From positions 1-64,000 of the forward strand of contig NZ_JXAG01000027.1 in the NCBI RefSeq assembly GCF_000814905.1: 64,000 nucleotides of DNA. The letters are read 5' to 3'. The position numbers were made by a program, and so were the translations under genes. Under the pieces are notes generated by a model. It searched no databases, was not told the origin of the DNA, and saw only the letters and a list, made by a program, of their open reading frames with translations. This stretch comes from Enterobacter sp. Bisph1 (GTDB lineage: Bacteria > Pseudomonadota > Gammaproteobacteria > Enterobacterales > Enterobacteriaceae). Of the stretch, positions 1 through 8,560 are shown one piece after another. Numbering within the stretch: the first letter of the stretch is position 1; every line of letters begins with the position of its first letter.

Positions 1-187
1 AATGATGGATGAATATCTGCTATTTACCGGCCACTAATATCAGTTCCGATCTGTGCCTAACCGTTTTACTCCTGGGAAAAAGAGCAGAGCTACTCCCCAC
101 TTTTTCTCAATGATGCTCCCCCTTTATCCAAAATGTTCAGGGGCAAGGCCCATTCACTATTGGTATTTATTGGAAGATACGATATTA

Positions 188-211
188 TTCTATAATTCCG
201 GAAATATAGAA
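188..211 (+). promoter_or_regulatory. Candidate ArsR1 operator overlapping the -10 element of arsR1
   Basis: A 24-base near-perfect palindrome (arms TTCTATA and TATAGAA around TTCCGGAA, one mismatched pair) lies 11 bases before the arsR1 start. It contains TATAAT at 191-196, a perfect -10 hexamer; TTGGAA at 170-175 is a possible but badly spaced (15 bp) -35. A repressor bound here would block the polymerase, as expected for an autoregulating ArsR protein. The operator role is inferred from position and symmetry. The rest of bases 1-222 shows no gene I can support. Confidence 0.55.
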
Positions 212-222
212 ATGAGATATAA

Positions 223-546
223 ATGGAGCTTTCGAAAGCAGCAGAAACCCTGAAAGAGCTGGGTCATCCTACGCGCCTAAGCGTATACAGAGAGCTGGTT
301 AAAGCCGGGCATGAAGGGCTACCGGTTGGCGAACTGCAGAAGCGGCTCGAAATCCCAGCGTCTACGTTGAGCCATCATCTTTCCTCGTTGATATCAGTTT
401 CTTTGGTACGCCAGGAACGTCAGGGCAGAACGCTTTTTTGCCACGCTCGATATGAAAACCTTGAGGCTCTGATTGCCTTCCTGACAGAAGAATGCTGCTC
501 AGGGACTAACGACTGCCTCCCCCTGCCCCAGAAGACGGAGAAGTAA
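223..546 (+). CDS. arsR: ArsR-family arsenite-responsive repressor (cluster 1)
   Basis: A 107-residue winged-helix repressor of the ArsR/SmtB family, expected to leave its operator when it binds As(III). The DNA-binding helices fall around residues 30-70 ([10 protein letters not shown] is the recognition helix region). It lacks the ELCVCDLC site of the R773 type. Instead the C-terminus carries Cys91, Cys92 and Cys98, the C-C-x5-C spacing of the Acidithiobacillus ferrooxidans ArsR (Cys95, Cys96, Cys102), so the metalloid site evolved separately from that of arsR2 in this window. It is first gene of a + strand cluster; the stop is one base before the arsH start. A palindrome overlapping the -10 hexamer upstream suggests autoregulation. 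Family assignment is secure; metal specificity is inferred from the cysteines. Confidence 0.9.
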   Translation: MELSKAAETLKELGHPTRLSVYRELVKAGHEGLPVGELQKRLEIPASTLSHHLSSLISVSLVRQERQGRTLFCHARYENLEALIAFLTEECCSGTNDCLPLPQKTEK

Positions 547-547
547 A

Positions 548-1261
548 ATGACAGGTGATCTTAAGAATGTTGATTCGGGTTTGTTCGACACCTCAATCAC
601 AGAGGCAAGATTCGGTGTTCCTGCCGTTCCCCATCCTCCACGTATCCTCATGTTGTACGGCTCTGTGCGCGAACGTTCCTACAGCCGACTGGCAACGGAA
701 GAAGCGGCAAGGTTACTGACCGCCATGGGCGCAGAAGTGCGGATCTTCAATCCTTCTGGCTTGCCTCTTCCTGATGATGCGCCTGACTCGCATCCTAAAG
801 TCATGGAACTGCGCGAGCTGGTTCGTTGGTCCGAAGGGATGGTGTGGTGTTCCCCTGAACGCCATGGTGCGATGACCGGCATCATGAAAGCCCAGATTGA
901 TTGGATACCGTTATCAGAAGGCGCTGTTCGCCCTTCGCAGGGTAAGACTCTGGCCGTTATGCAGGTCTGCGGTGGCTCTCAGTCTTTCAATGCCGTAAAC
1001 CAGATGCGCATTCTTGGCCGCTGGATGCGGATGATCACCATCCCGAATCAGTCCTCTGTGGCAAAAGCCTGGCAGGAATTTGATGAAGATGGACGAATGA
1101 AACCGTCGTCTTATTACGACCGGATCGTGGATGTGATGGAAGAACTGGTGAAATTTACTCTGCTGACCCGAGGTAACTCAGCCTATCTCGTTGATCGCTA
1201 CAGCGAACGAAAAGAGTCTGCAGAAGAACTTTCACGGCGGGTTAATCAGAGCAAAATTTGA
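548..1261 (+). CDS. arsH: ArsH, NADPH-dependent FMN oxidoreductase (organoarsenical oxidase)
   Basis: A cytosolic flavoprotein of 237 residues with the flavodoxin-like fold. Family members use NADPH and FMN and oxidise toxic trivalent organoarsenicals to pentavalent forms; some also reduce quinones or metals. The phosphate-binding loop [10 protein letters not shown] is at residues 38-47, followed by the conserved [10 protein letters not shown] (102-111) and [13 protein letters not shown] (142-154) segments typical of ArsH rather than other NADPH-FMN reductases. A GGAG ribosome site lies about 8 bases before the ATG, inside the end of arsR1, so translation is probably coupled. Length and motifs are normal for the family. 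It adds methylarsenite detoxification that the second arsenic cluster lacks. Confidence 0.93.
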   Translation: MTGDLKNVDSGLFDTSITEARFGVPAVPHPPRILMLYGSVRERSYSRLATEEAARLLTAMGAEVRIFNPSGLPLPDDAPDSHPKVMELRELVRWSEGMVWCSPERHGAMTGIMKAQIDWIPLSEGAVRPSQGKTLAVMQVCGGSQSFNAVNQMRILGRWMRMITIPNQSSVAKAWQEFDEDGRMKPSSYYDRIVDVMEELVKFTLLTRGNSAYLVDRYSERKESAEELSRRVNQSKI

Positions 1262-1269
1262 GGGCTGGT

Positions 1270-1815
1270 ATGAGTGATGTAACGGCATTCAACAACTGCA
1301 TGAGCGTGTTCTGGCGGCAACATGAAGCCGAACTCTCTCGCTTTCTGACATCTAAGACAGGTGATAGCGAAAAAGCAGCAGACCTTCTGCAAGAGCTATT
1401 CCTGCGTGCCCGCGCTCATTCAGACAGTTTCTGCGAAATGGAGAATCCGCGAGCCTGGCTGTATCGGGCGGCGAGGAATCTGCTGATTGATGAGTACCGC
1501 ACCACCAGGGAATTCGTTGAGCTGGAAGATGATGCCCCATTCACTGATGCATCCCCTGATGCAATCTCAACGCTGGATATTTGCCTGCCTGAAACATTGC
1601 AGGCATTACCTGAAGATGAGCGGTGGTTGATTGAAGAATCCGACCTTAACCGGCGTCCCCAGCAGTCCCTGGCCGATGAACTGGGAATCACGCTTACGGC
1701 GTTTAAATCCCGACTACTTCGGGCCAGAAAACACCTGAAAGAGACGATGACAGAACTTTGTCAGATTGAGGCGGATGACACGTCTTCCGTCTGCTGCCAC
1801 AAAAAAATGAATTAA
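1270..1815 (+). CDS. ECF-type RNA polymerase sigma factor, SigZ-like
   Basis: A 181-residue protein with the two domains of group 4 sigma factors: region 2 at about residues 14-80 (DLLQELFLRA, then ENPRAWLYRAARNLLIDEYR, the -10 recognition helix) and region 4 at about 106-160 (SLADELGITLTAFKSRLLRARKHL, a helix-turn-helix for the -35). I chose the ATG at 1270, with AGGG five bases before it, over an in-frame TTG at 1258. It sits 8 bases after arsH inside an arsenic cluster and no anti-sigma gene is adjacent. Its tail has Cys164 and a Cys175-Cys176-His177 cluster, which could bind thiophilic metals directly; that is inference. Its best relatives by motif look like the SigZ group. Its target promoters are unknown. 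Confidence 0.85.
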   Translation: MSDVTAFNNCMSVFWRQHEAELSRFLTSKTGDSEKAADLLQELFLRARAHSDSFCEMENPRAWLYRAARNLLIDEYRTTREFVELEDDAPFTDASPDAISTLDICLPETLQALPEDERWLIEESDLNRRPQQSLADELGITLTAFKSRLLRARKHLKETMTELCQIEADDTSSVCCHKKMN

Positions 1816-1890
1816 TCGCGCATCTTTTCCCCACCACCTTCGTTTACCTCAGTGTAAAGCCAAATGACTAAACACTGAGGTAAACAGTCC

Positions 1891-2253
1891 ATGTCAAAAA
1901 TTGAGATCTTTGAAGCAGCAGGCTGCTGTGCAACCAGCAGCGTTGTAGTCAGTGACGAAGCCGTCAAATGGAACGCCAGCGCCGAATGGGCGAAAAAGAA
2001 TGACGTTGATATACAGCGCTACAGCCTTGCGAAGAACCCGCAGCAGTTCCTGAATTCGCCGGTCATTAAAGAGTTTCTGAACACATCAGGGATGGAGTCT
2101 CTCCCTGTCACCTTGCTCGACGGCAAACTCGTGATGGCAGGCAAACTCCCGACTCGTGAAGATATCGCCCGTTGGGCAGGTATTCCGCTTAGTCAGGACT
2201 GGAGTGAAGACAGCACGCAACCACGCTGCTGCAGCATTCCACGTATGCCTTAA
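1891..2253 (+). CDS. arsD: ArsD-like arsenic metallochaperone, divergent copy (ArsD1)
   Basis: A 120-residue thioredoxin-fold protein of the ArsD family, which receives As(III) from thiols and passes it to the ArsA ATPase. The core (residues 60-100, including LPVTLLDGKLVMAGKLPTRE) matches ArsD well. Cys12 and Cys13 are kept but the third ligand, Cys18 of R773 ArsD, is Val18 here; there is also a Cys-Cys pair near the C-terminus. In R773 all three of Cys12, Cys13 and Cys18 are needed for chaperone activity, so this copy may bind or transfer metal differently. It lies 75 bases after the sigma gene and 20 bases before its partner arsA1. Compare the standard copy at 7605-7967. Confidence 0.88.
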   Translation: MSKIEIFEAAGCCATSSVVVSDEAVKWNASAEWAKKNDVDIQRYSLAKNPQQFLNSPVIKEFLNTSGMESLPVTLLDGKLVMAGKLPTREDIARWAGIPLSQDWSEDSTQPRCCSIPRMP

Positions 2254-2273
2254 TTCCAGAGGAGCAATCACTG

Positions 2274-4031
2274 ATGAATATGCCATTTTTAAAAGACATT
2301 CCCCCGTTCATCTTCTTCACTGGCAAAGGTGGCGTGGGTAAAACATCCCTGGCCTGTGCTACTGCGGTATGGCTGGCCGATCAGGGTAAGAGAACGCTTC
2401 TGGTGAGTACCGATCCGGCTTCCAATGTCGGCCAAGTCTTTAGCCAGACTATCGGCCACCGAATCACAGATATCAGTACCGTAGAAAATCTTGCCGCGAT
2501 GGAAGTTGATCCGATGGCTGCAGCACAGGCATATCGTGACCGAGTACTCGACCCGGTTCGCGGGCTGATGCCAGCCGATGTGGTCAGCAGCATTGAAGAA
2601 CAGCTCTCCGGTTCATGCACTACGGAAATCGCGGCATTTGATGAGTTTACTGGTCTTCTTACCAACCATGAGTTGCGGGAAAAGTATGACCATATCGTAT
2701 TTGATACTGCGCCAACCGGTCATACCATCCGTATGCTTGAGTTGCCGGGGGCCTGGAGCGGTTATCTCGAAGCGAACCCTGATGCCGCCGCTAACCTCGG
2801 GCCGCTGGTGGGGCTGGAGAAACAACAGCACCAGTACTCAGACGCGGTTAAGGCGCTGTCTGATGCAGCTCTCACGCGCTTGGTTCTGGTTGCCCGAGCC
2901 CAAGCTTCAACACTGAAAGAAGTCTCTCATACGCACGATGAGCTTTCTGCTATCGGTTTGCAGCATCAACACCTTGCCATTAATGGCGTGCTGCCGCCGT
3001 TTGCGGGTGAAAATGATCCACTGGCGCAAAGTATTCTGGCTCGAGAAGAAAAAGCATTACAGGCAATGCCAGAGAACCTGGCGAACCTTCCCCGCTCGCA
3101 GCTGTATCTGAAGCCATTTAATCTGGTCGGTCTGGAAGCGCTGCGTCAGTTATTTACGGAGAACAAAGCCTCGCTGCCGCTCCCTGCTACCACGCTGAAT
3201 ACTTTGGATTTACCGAAACTTGCCTCACTGGTAGATGAACTCAGCCTGACAGGTAAAGGTCTGGTAATGGCAATGGGTAAAGGTGGCGTGGGCAAAACGA
3301 CTGTTGCAGCTTCGATCGCGGTATCGCTGGCAAAACGCGGTCATAAAGTCCATCTGACGACGTCCGATCCGGCAGCACATCTGTCTTATACGCTGGATGG
3401 CTCGCTGCCAAACCTTCAGGTCAGCCGTATCGATCCGAAGGTGGAGACAGAGCGCTATCGCCGCTTTGTGCTGGAAAATCAGGGCAAAGGATTAGACGCT
3501 GAGGGACTAGCAGTGCTGGAGGAAGATCTCCGCTCGCCATGTACTGAAGAGATCGCCGTGTTTCAGGCATTCTCGCGGATCATCAAAGAGGCAGACGATC
3601 ATTTTGTTATTATGGACACCGCGCCAACAGGTCACACACTTCTGCTACTGGATGCAACAGGAGCCTATCACCGGGAAATGGTGCGTCAGATGGGGCAAAC
3701 ACATGACCATGTGATGACGCCAATGATGCAATTGCAGGACCCGGAGAAGACAAAGGTTATTATCGTGACGCTTGCCGAAACGACACCGGTACTTGAAGCG
3801 GCGAACCTACAGCAGGATTTACGTCGCGCTGGCATCGAGCCATGGGCATGGGTTGTGAATAACAGCCTGGCGGCAGCTGAACCGTCTTCACCTTTCCTGA
3901 AGACCAGGGCGAACCGCGAGTTGCCTCTCATCTCTGATGTGGAAGAGCAGTATGCAAAGCGTATTGCATTAACTGCGTTACAGAGCGAAGAGCCGGTAGG
4001 TATTGACCTACTGAAAGAAATGGCTAAGTAA
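2274..4031 (+). CDS. arsA: ArsA arsenite-transporting ATPase, divergent copy (ArsA1)
   Basis: A 585-residue tandem ATPase with two homologous halves. Each half has a deviant Walker A P-loop, GKGGVGKT, at residues 17-24 and 335-342, and a DTAPTGHT signal-transduction motif. ArsA energises the ArsB pump with ATP. Of the three R773 metalloid ligands, Cys113 and Cys422 are kept (Cys115 and Cys423 here) but the Cys172 equivalent is Asn174 (ANLGP instead of SCLGP). A GGAG site nine bases upstream supports the ATG at 2274. No pump gene accompanies this cluster, so ArsA1 would have to use the ArsB of the opposite cluster or one elsewhere. It ends in a strong hairpin shared with arsC. Confidence 0.95.
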   Translation: MNMPFLKDIPPFIFFTGKGGVGKTSLACATAVWLADQGKRTLLVSTDPASNVGQVFSQTIGHRITDISTVENLAAMEVDPMAAAQAYRDRVLDPVRGLMPADVVSSIEEQLSGSCTTEIAAFDEFTGLLTNHELREKYDHIVFDTAPTGHTIRMLELPGAWSGYLEANPDAAANLGPLVGLEKQQHQYSDAVKALSDAALTRLVLVARAQASTLKEVSHTHDELSAIGLQHQHLAINGVLPPFAGENDPLAQSILAREEKALQAMPENLANLPRSQLYLKPFNLVGLEALRQLFTENKASLPLPATTLNTLDLPKLASLVDELSLTGKGLVMAMGKGGVGKTTVAASIAVSLAKRGHKVHLTTSDPAAHLSYTLDGSLPNLQVSRIDPKVETERYRRFVLENQGKGLDAEGLAVLEEDLRSPCTEEIAVFQAFSRIIKEADDHFVIMDTAPTGHTLLLLDATGAYHREMVRQMGQTHDHVMTPMMQLQDPEKTKVIIVTLAETTPVLEAANLQQDLRRAGIEPWAWVVNNSLAAAEPSSPFLKTRANRELPLISDVEEQYAKRIALTALQSEEPVGIDLLKEMAK

Positions 4032-4033
4032 CC

Positions 4034-4067
4034 ATGAAGGGGGCATTTGCCCCCTTCATTTTTATTT
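4034..4067 (+). terminator. Intrinsic terminator between convergent arsA1 and arsC
   Basis: Perfect 12-base inverted repeat (4034-4045 with 4048-4059; core GGGGGCA) followed by TTTTATTT on the + strand. It starts two bases after the arsA1 stop and overlaps the end of arsC on the other strand, so the two operons end back to back. The T tract serves + strand transcription; a role for arsC transcripts is weaker. Confidence 0.85.
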
Positions 4068-4487
4068 CAGTCTTTTACCTGCATCATTAACGACTTTTTC
4101 ACCATCTTCTTTGGTGAAAGCCCCTTTCTGAGATTCTGGCAGGATATCCAGAACGACTTCAGAAGGACGGCAAAGTTTAGTTCCCAGTGGCGTCACTACA
4201 ATCGGACGGTTAATCAGGATCGGATGTTGCAACATAAAATCGATTAGCTGGTCGTCAGTAAATTTATCATCTGCAAGACCCAGTTCCTCATACGGTTCGA
4301 CGTTCTTACGCAGCAAAGCCCGGACGGAAATGCCCATATCTGCAATGAGTTTGACCAGCTCATCGCGTGAAGGTGGGGTCTCAAGGTAAAGAATAACAGT
4401 CGGCTCATTACCGCTGTTGCGGATCATCTCCAGCGTGTTACGCGACGTGCCGCAGGCCGGGTTGTGATAAATAGTGATGTTGCTCAT
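4062..4487 (-). CDS. arsC: ArsC, glutaredoxin-dependent arsenate reductase
   Basis: A 141-residue cytosolic enzyme that reduces arsenate to arsenite with glutathione and glutaredoxin, giving the form that ArsAB exports. The catalytic Cys12 lies in HNPACGTSRNT, the family signature, and the conserved arginines that hold arsenate and stabilise the thiol intermediate are visible (Arg60 in LLRKN, Arg94 in NRPIVV, Arg107 in LCRPSE). Length is normal for the R773/E. coli type. It is last gene of the arsRDABC operon, 12 bases after arsB, and ends in the terminator shared with arsA1. Confidence 0.96.
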   Translation of the reverse strand: MSNITIYHNPACGTSRNTLEMIRNSGNEPTVILYLETPPSRDELVKLIADMGISVRALLRKNVEPYEELGLADDKFTDDQLIDFMLQHPILINRPIVVTPLGTKLCRPSEVVLDILPESQKGAFTKEDGEKVVNDAGKRLK

Positions 4488-4499
4488 ATCAGTATCTCA

Positions 4500-5789
4500 T
4501 TACAAAGTGAAAGAGAGACGTAGCGCCAGCGCTGCCAGCGTTACAAACAGCACAGGCAGAGTCATGACGATCCCGGTGCGGAAATAGTATCCCCAGGTGA
4601 TGGTCATATTCTTCTGTGAAAGGACATGCAGCCAGAGCAGCGTTGCCAGGCTACCAATAGGTGTAATTTTCGGGCCCAGATCGCAGCCAATCACGTTGGC
4701 GTAGATCATCGCTTCTTTGATAACGCCTGTTGCAGTGCTGCCATCAATAGAGAGAGCGCCAACCAGCACGGTAGGCATGTTGTTCATGATGGAAGACAGG
4801 AAAGCCGTCAGGAAGCCAGTACCAAGCGTCGCAACCCAGAGTCCTTTATCCGCCAGTACGTTCAGCACACCTGAAAGGTATTCGGTTAGCCCAGCGTTGC
4901 GCAGACCGTAGACCACCAGGTACATCCCCAATGAGAAGATGACAATCTGCCATGGCGCACCGCGAAGCACTTTGCCAGTGTTAATGGCATGGCCTCGTTT
5001 CGCCACCGCAAACAGAATGACAGCTCCTACAGCAGCAATCGCGCTGACCGGGATACCCACCGGCTCAAGGACAAAAAAGCCAACCAGAAGAAGGATCAAC
5101 ACTATCCATCCGGTTCTGAAGGTTGCCAGATCTTTAATAGCTTTTGCAGGTGCTTTCAGGAGAGCCAGGTCGTAAGTCGGCGGAATATCTTTGCGGAAGA
5201 ACAGATGCAGCATCACCAGCGTGGCGATAATAGCGGCAATATCCACCGGCACCATTACCGACGCATACTCAGTGAAGCCCAGCCCAAAGAAGTCTGCAGA
5301 AACGATGTTAACCAGGTTGGACACGATAAGCGGCAGACTGGCCGTATCGGCAATAAACCCGGCGGCCATGACAAATGCCAGCGTAGTACCTTTACTGAAA
5401 CCTAATGCAAGCAGCATGGCGATGACAATTGGAGTAAGAATCAATGCCGCACCATCGTTGGCAAACAATGCCGCCACCGCTGCACCTAGCAGGACGATAT
5501 ACGTAAAGAGCAAACGGCCACGACCGTTACCCCAGCGTGAAACATGCAATGCCGCCCATTCGAAAAAGCCGGATTCATCGAGCAGCAGGCTGATGATAAT
5601 CACCGCAATAAAGGTCGCTGTCGCGTTCCAGACGATATTCCACACCACCGGAATATCGCTTACATGCACAACGCCAGATATCAAAGCCAGTCCTGCGCCT
5701 AGCATTGCACTCCAGCCGATCCCTAATCCCTTCGGTTGCCAGATAACCAAAACAATGGTCAGGACAAAAATAGCGCCTGCCAGTAACAT
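4500..5789 (-). CDS. arsB: ArsB, arsenite efflux permease
   Basis: A 429-residue inner-membrane transporter with about twelve hydrophobic segments, of the ArsB family. It exports As(III) and Sb(III), alone using the membrane potential or, with ArsA, using ATP. The conserved [14 protein letters not shown] and NNMPTVL loops are present. I start it at the ATG at 5789, preceded by AGGAGG, which gives the usual N-terminus [19 protein letters not shown]; a longer in-frame extension to 5864 would overlap arsA2 and lacks family similarity. This is the only arsenite pump in the window, so it probably serves both arsenic clusters. Confidence 0.96.
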   Translation of the reverse strand: MLLAGAIFVLTIVLVIWQPKGLGIGWSAMLGAGLALISGVVHVSDIPVVWNIVWNATATFIAVIIISLLLDESGFFEWAALHVSRWGNGRGRLLFTYIVLLGAAVAALFANDGAALILTPIVIAMLLALGFSKGTTLAFVMAAGFIADTASLPLIVSNLVNIVSADFFGLGFTEYASVMVPVDIAAIIATLVMLHLFFRKDIPPTYDLALLKAPAKAIKDLATFRTGWIVLILLLVGFFVLEPVGIPVSAIAAVGAVILFAVAKRGHAINTGKVLRGAPWQIVIFSLGMYLVVYGLRNAGLTEYLSGVLNVLADKGLWVATLGTGFLTAFLSSIMNNMPTVLVGALSIDGSTATGVIKEAMIYANVIGCDLGPKITPIGSLATLLWLHVLSQKNMTITWGYYFRTGIVMTLPVLFVTLAALALRLSFTL

Positions 5790-5835
5790 ACATCCTCCTG
5801 ACAGGGCGGTTCTACCGCCCTGTAAAAACAAAAAA

Positions 5836-7587
5836 TTAACTCGCCAACTCTCTGAGTTTTTCAATACCGGCTGGCTCAGAAGCCAGTACCGGAACGAGCG
5901 CTATACGGTTAGCGTGCTGATTCTTAACAGCCTCAATCTGAGGCTGTTCCTGCTGGGCGCGCTGGCAAAGCAACGGAGAACTCGTATCCGCAATGGAAAG
6001 GCTGTTATTGATAATCCAGCCCCACGGATGAATCCCCGCACGCTCAAGATCGGACTGCAGGTTTGCCGCTTCCAGTACCGGTGTGGTTTCAGGCAGAGTG
6101 ACCAGCAGGACTTTGGTGCGTTCCGGGTCCTGAAGCTGCATCATTGGGGTAGTAAAATGACCTTTACTCCCCATTTTTTTGGCAATCTCTCGGTGGTAAG
6201 CCCCGGTCGCATCAAGCAGTAATAGCGTATGCCCGGTAGGTGCCGTATCCATGACCACAAACCGTTTGCCTGCTTCACGGATTACGCGTGAGAACGCCTG
6301 GAACACCGCAATCTCTTCCGTGCAAGGAGAACGTAAATCCTCTTCGAGCAGCCGTTTCCCTGCCTCATCCAGATCCCTGCCTTTCGTCTCAAGAACATGC
6401 TGACGATAGCGTTCAGTTTCATCGTGAGGGTTGATTCGGCTGACCTGCAGATTTTTGTGGCTGCCATTCAACGTTGTACTCAGGTGTGCAGCAGGATCTG
6501 AGGTAGTGAGATGCACATCAAAACCCTTATCTGCCAAACTGACGGCGATAGCCGCAGCCATTGTGGTTTTACCCACACCGCCTTTACCCATCAGCATAAT
6601 CAGACCGTGTTCACTGCGAGCGATATCATCAACCAGGCCAGAGAGCGATAAGTTTTCAGGCGTGTACTGGATGTTCGTTACCGGGAGCGGTAATGCCTCA
6701 GAACCGGTATCCAGAAGTCCCTTCAATGCTGAAACACCAACCATATTGACTGGCTGTAGTAATAGGGTATCTGTCGGTAGCCCAGATAAACCGGCAGGAA
6801 GATTTGCCAGTGCCTCCTGCTCACGTTGCCATATCGCAGCGGCCAGGGCGTCATGTTCAGCTTCGGCTTTAGGCAGCACACCATTAATCACCAGGTATTG
6901 GTTTTTCAGGCCAATTGCGGCGAGTTCTTCATGGGTGCGGGCGACTTCCTGCAGCGTAGATTTTTGCAGTCGCGCAACCAGAACCAGGCGGGTACGTTCA
7001 GGATCGGATAACGCCTCTACCGCATGAGCATACTGCTCACGCTGCTTTTCCAGCCCGGCCATTGGGCCAAGACAGGAAGCACCATCCGGGTTACTTTCAA
7101 TGAAGCTACTCCAGGCACCGGGAAGCTGGAGAAGGCGAATCGTGTGGCCCGTCGGCGCTGTATCAAAAATGATGTGATCGAAGCGGGTCAGCAGGGAAGC
7201 GTCTGTCAATAAGCCGGTGAACTCATCAAACGCCGCAATCTCAGTGGTACAGGCTCCTGAAAGCTGCTCGCTGATACTGTTAACAACGTCATCAGGCAAA
7301 AGACCTTTGATAGGATCAACGATTCTGGAGCGGTATTGTTTGGCGGCTTCCTGCGGGTCGATTTCCAGAGCGGAAAGTCCAGGAACTGCTGCCACAGGGC
7401 GAATGGTATTACCGATAGCCTGATCGAACACCTGACCGACATTGGAGGCTGGGTCAGTACTGACCAGCAAAACCCGCTTACCCTGTTCAGCAAGGCGGAT
7501 AGCCGTCGCGCAGGAAATAGAAGTTTTTCCTACACCACCCTTGCCGGTAAAAAACAGGTAAGGCGGGATATTCTGTAAGAATTTCAT
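5836..7587 (-). CDS. arsA: ArsA arsenite-transporting ATPase, R773-type copy (ArsA2)
   Basis: A 583-residue ATPase, exactly the length of plasmid R773 ArsA and very close to it as I remember that sequence. Both P-loops are intact (GKGGVGKT at 15-22 and again in the second half), and all three metalloid cysteines are kept, Cys113 ([10 protein letters not shown]), Cys172 (SCLGP) and the Cys422 equivalent ([11 protein letters not shown]). The ATG at 7587 with AGGAGG four bases upstream gives the standard N-terminus; an earlier ATG at 7611 overlaps arsD2. It energises ArsB, encoded 46 bases downstream. It is clearly a different lineage from arsA1. Confidence 0.97.
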   Translation of the reverse strand: MKFLQNIPPYLFFTGKGGVGKTSISCATAIRLAEQGKRVLLVSTDPASNVGQVFDQAIGNTIRPVAAVPGLSALEIDPQEAAKQYRSRIVDPIKGLLPDDVVNSISEQLSGACTTEIAAFDEFTGLLTDASLLTRFDHIIFDTAPTGHTIRLLQLPGAWSSFIESNPDGASCLGPMAGLEKQREQYAHAVEALSDPERTRLVLVARLQKSTLQEVARTHEELAAIGLKNQYLVINGVLPKAEAEHDALAAAIWQREQEALANLPAGLSGLPTDTLLLQPVNMVGVSALKGLLDTGSEALPLPVTNIQYTPENLSLSGLVDDIARSEHGLIMLMGKGGVGKTTMAAAIAVSLADKGFDVHLTTSDPAAHLSTTLNGSHKNLQVSRINPHDETERYRQHVLETKGRDLDEAGKRLLEEDLRSPCTEEIAVFQAFSRVIREAGKRFVVMDTAPTGHTLLLLDATGAYHREIAKKMGSKGHFTTPMMQLQDPERTKVLLVTLPETTPVLEAANLQSDLERAGIHPWGWIINNSLSIADTSSPLLCQRAQQEQPQIEAVKNQHANRIALVPVLASEPAGIEKLRELAS

Positions 7588-7604
7588 ATGTCCTCCTGAC
7601 ATAT

Positions 7605-7967
7605 TCAGCAACAGGAAGTATTACCACCACAGCAGCTGGTGGGAGCTAACCCTACCTTCTCCAGCGGAATACCGAACCAGCGAGCCAGCTCAGCGCGTTT
7701 TGGGTATCGCCCTGCCATCACCGTTTCACCGTCCAATAGCAGTAACGGAAGACCTTCTGCTCCAGATGCTTCGAGGAATGCTTTCGCTTTCTCATTCTGA
7801 ACAAAGCTCATGGGCTGCTGCGCCAGGTTGTAACGTTCAACCTGTACACCACGTCCTTTCAGCCACTGCACATCAGCAGAAAAATCAACCAGAACCTGAT
7901 CGACATCTGAGCCACATACGCCGGTACTGCAGCACATTGCCGGGTCAAACACCGTTAACGTCTTCAT
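7605..7967 (-). CDS. arsD: ArsD arsenic metallochaperone, R773-type copy (ArsD2)
   Basis: A 120-residue ArsD that delivers As(III) to ArsA and acts as a weak second repressor in R773. The full Cys12-Cys13-Cys18 site (AMCCSTGVCG) is present, as are the C-terminal vicinal pairs CCGG and SCC. I use the ATG at 7967, with GAGGT seven bases before it, because it gives the standard N-terminus; an in-frame extension to 8024 overlaps arsR2. It sits 47 bases after arsR2 and 17 bases before arsA2. Confidence 0.96.
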   Translation of the reverse strand: MKTLTVFDPAMCCSTGVCGSDVDQVLVDFSADVQWLKGRGVQVERYNLAQQPMSFVQNEKAKAFLEASGAEGLPLLLLDGETVMAGRYPKRAELARWFGIPLEKVGLAPTSCCGGNTSCC

Positions 7968-7990
7968 TCTGAATACCTCACATTTGGAAA

Positions 7991-8002
7991 AACATATATG
8001 TT
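7991..8002. promoter_or_regulatory. Short perfect palindrome between arsR2 and arsD2
   Basis: A 12-base perfect palindrome, AACATATATGTT, sits in the 47-base gap between arsR2 and arsD2. Its ATATAT core recurs in the sequence before arsR2 (around 8424-8445). It could be a second ArsR or ArsD contact site, but this rests only on symmetry and position; AT-rich palindromes this short are common. Confidence 0.25.
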
Positions 8003-8014
8003 CAGGCAAATTTT

Positions 8015-8368
8015 TTAGATGCAAACAGCCTTACCGCTACCAGAGCAGTTTGCCGATGCCAGCTTACGGGCGATGGCCTGTACATCGTCCTGTTGGCTTA
8101 ACCAGGCCTGCTCAATCACCTGAGCAGCCCAGAATGGAATATGCGGGGATAAGCGATAATGAACCCATTTCCCCTGCTTGCGATCCAGCAATAGACCGCT
8201 TTCCCGGAGCATTGCCAGATGGCGGGAGATCTTGGGCTGCGACTGATCCAGCGCTGTACAGAGATCGCACACGCACAGCTCTCCCATCTCTCTGAGCAGC
8301 AACACGATGCCCAAACGGGTTTCATCGGAGAGGTTTTTGAAGAGTTGTAATGCTGATAATTGTGGCAT
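8015..8368 (-). CDS. arsR: ArsR arsenite-responsive repressor, R773-type
   Basis: A 117-residue winged-helix repressor, nearly the same as the R773/E. coli ArsR. The metalloid site is ELCVCDLC, placing Cys32, Cys34 and Cys37 at the start of the recognition helix, so As(III) or Sb(III) binding unwinds the DNA-binding helix. AGGAGG lies just before the ATG at 8368. It heads the arsRDABC operon on the - strand. It shares little with arsR1 (223-546), so the two clusters probably answer to separate sensors. Confidence 0.96.
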   Translation of the reverse strand: MPQLSALQLFKNLSDETRLGIVLLLREMGELCVCDLCTALDQSQPKISRHLAMLRESGLLLDRKQGKWVHYRLSPHIPFWAAQVIEQAWLSQQDDVQAIARKLASANCSGSGKAVCI

Positions 8369-8518
8369 AAGCCCTCCTGCTATTATCTCGCAGTTTCTCT
8401 CTATAACAGTGCAATGTCAAAAAATATATTTGAATTTCCATATATGAAAGAAGCAAAGCTTCTCTCTACGTCTAGTATGGACAGCGAGATAATCTAGAGT
8501 AACCTCTTATACTAGGAA

Positions 8519-8540
8519 GCCCTGAAGACATCCACAGGGC
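8519..8540 (-). terminator. Hairpin after herA
   Basis: Six-base inverted repeat GCCCTG/CAGGGC with a ten-base loop, 21 bases beyond the herA stop, followed on the - strand by a short pyrimidine run only (TTCCT). A larger inverted repeat CTAGTAT (8472-8478) with ATACTAG (8509-8515) lies beside it. Terminator function is plausible but weakly supported. Confidence 0.35.
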
Positions 8541-8560
8541 ACATTCTGTTAGAGTTAATA

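Noticed and set aside
53..253. 66-codon frame at the left edge
   Set aside because: It overlaps the arsR1 promoter, operator and start in another frame, and has no protein-like features.
5191..6222. Open frame of 343 codons opposite the arsB/arsA2 junction
   Set aside because: It crosses two well-supported genes on the other strand and shows no domain.
8369..8460. TTGACA (8415-8420, - strand) as -35 of arsR2
   Set aside because: No acceptable -10 hexamer lies 16-18 bases from it, so I do not claim a promoter position.
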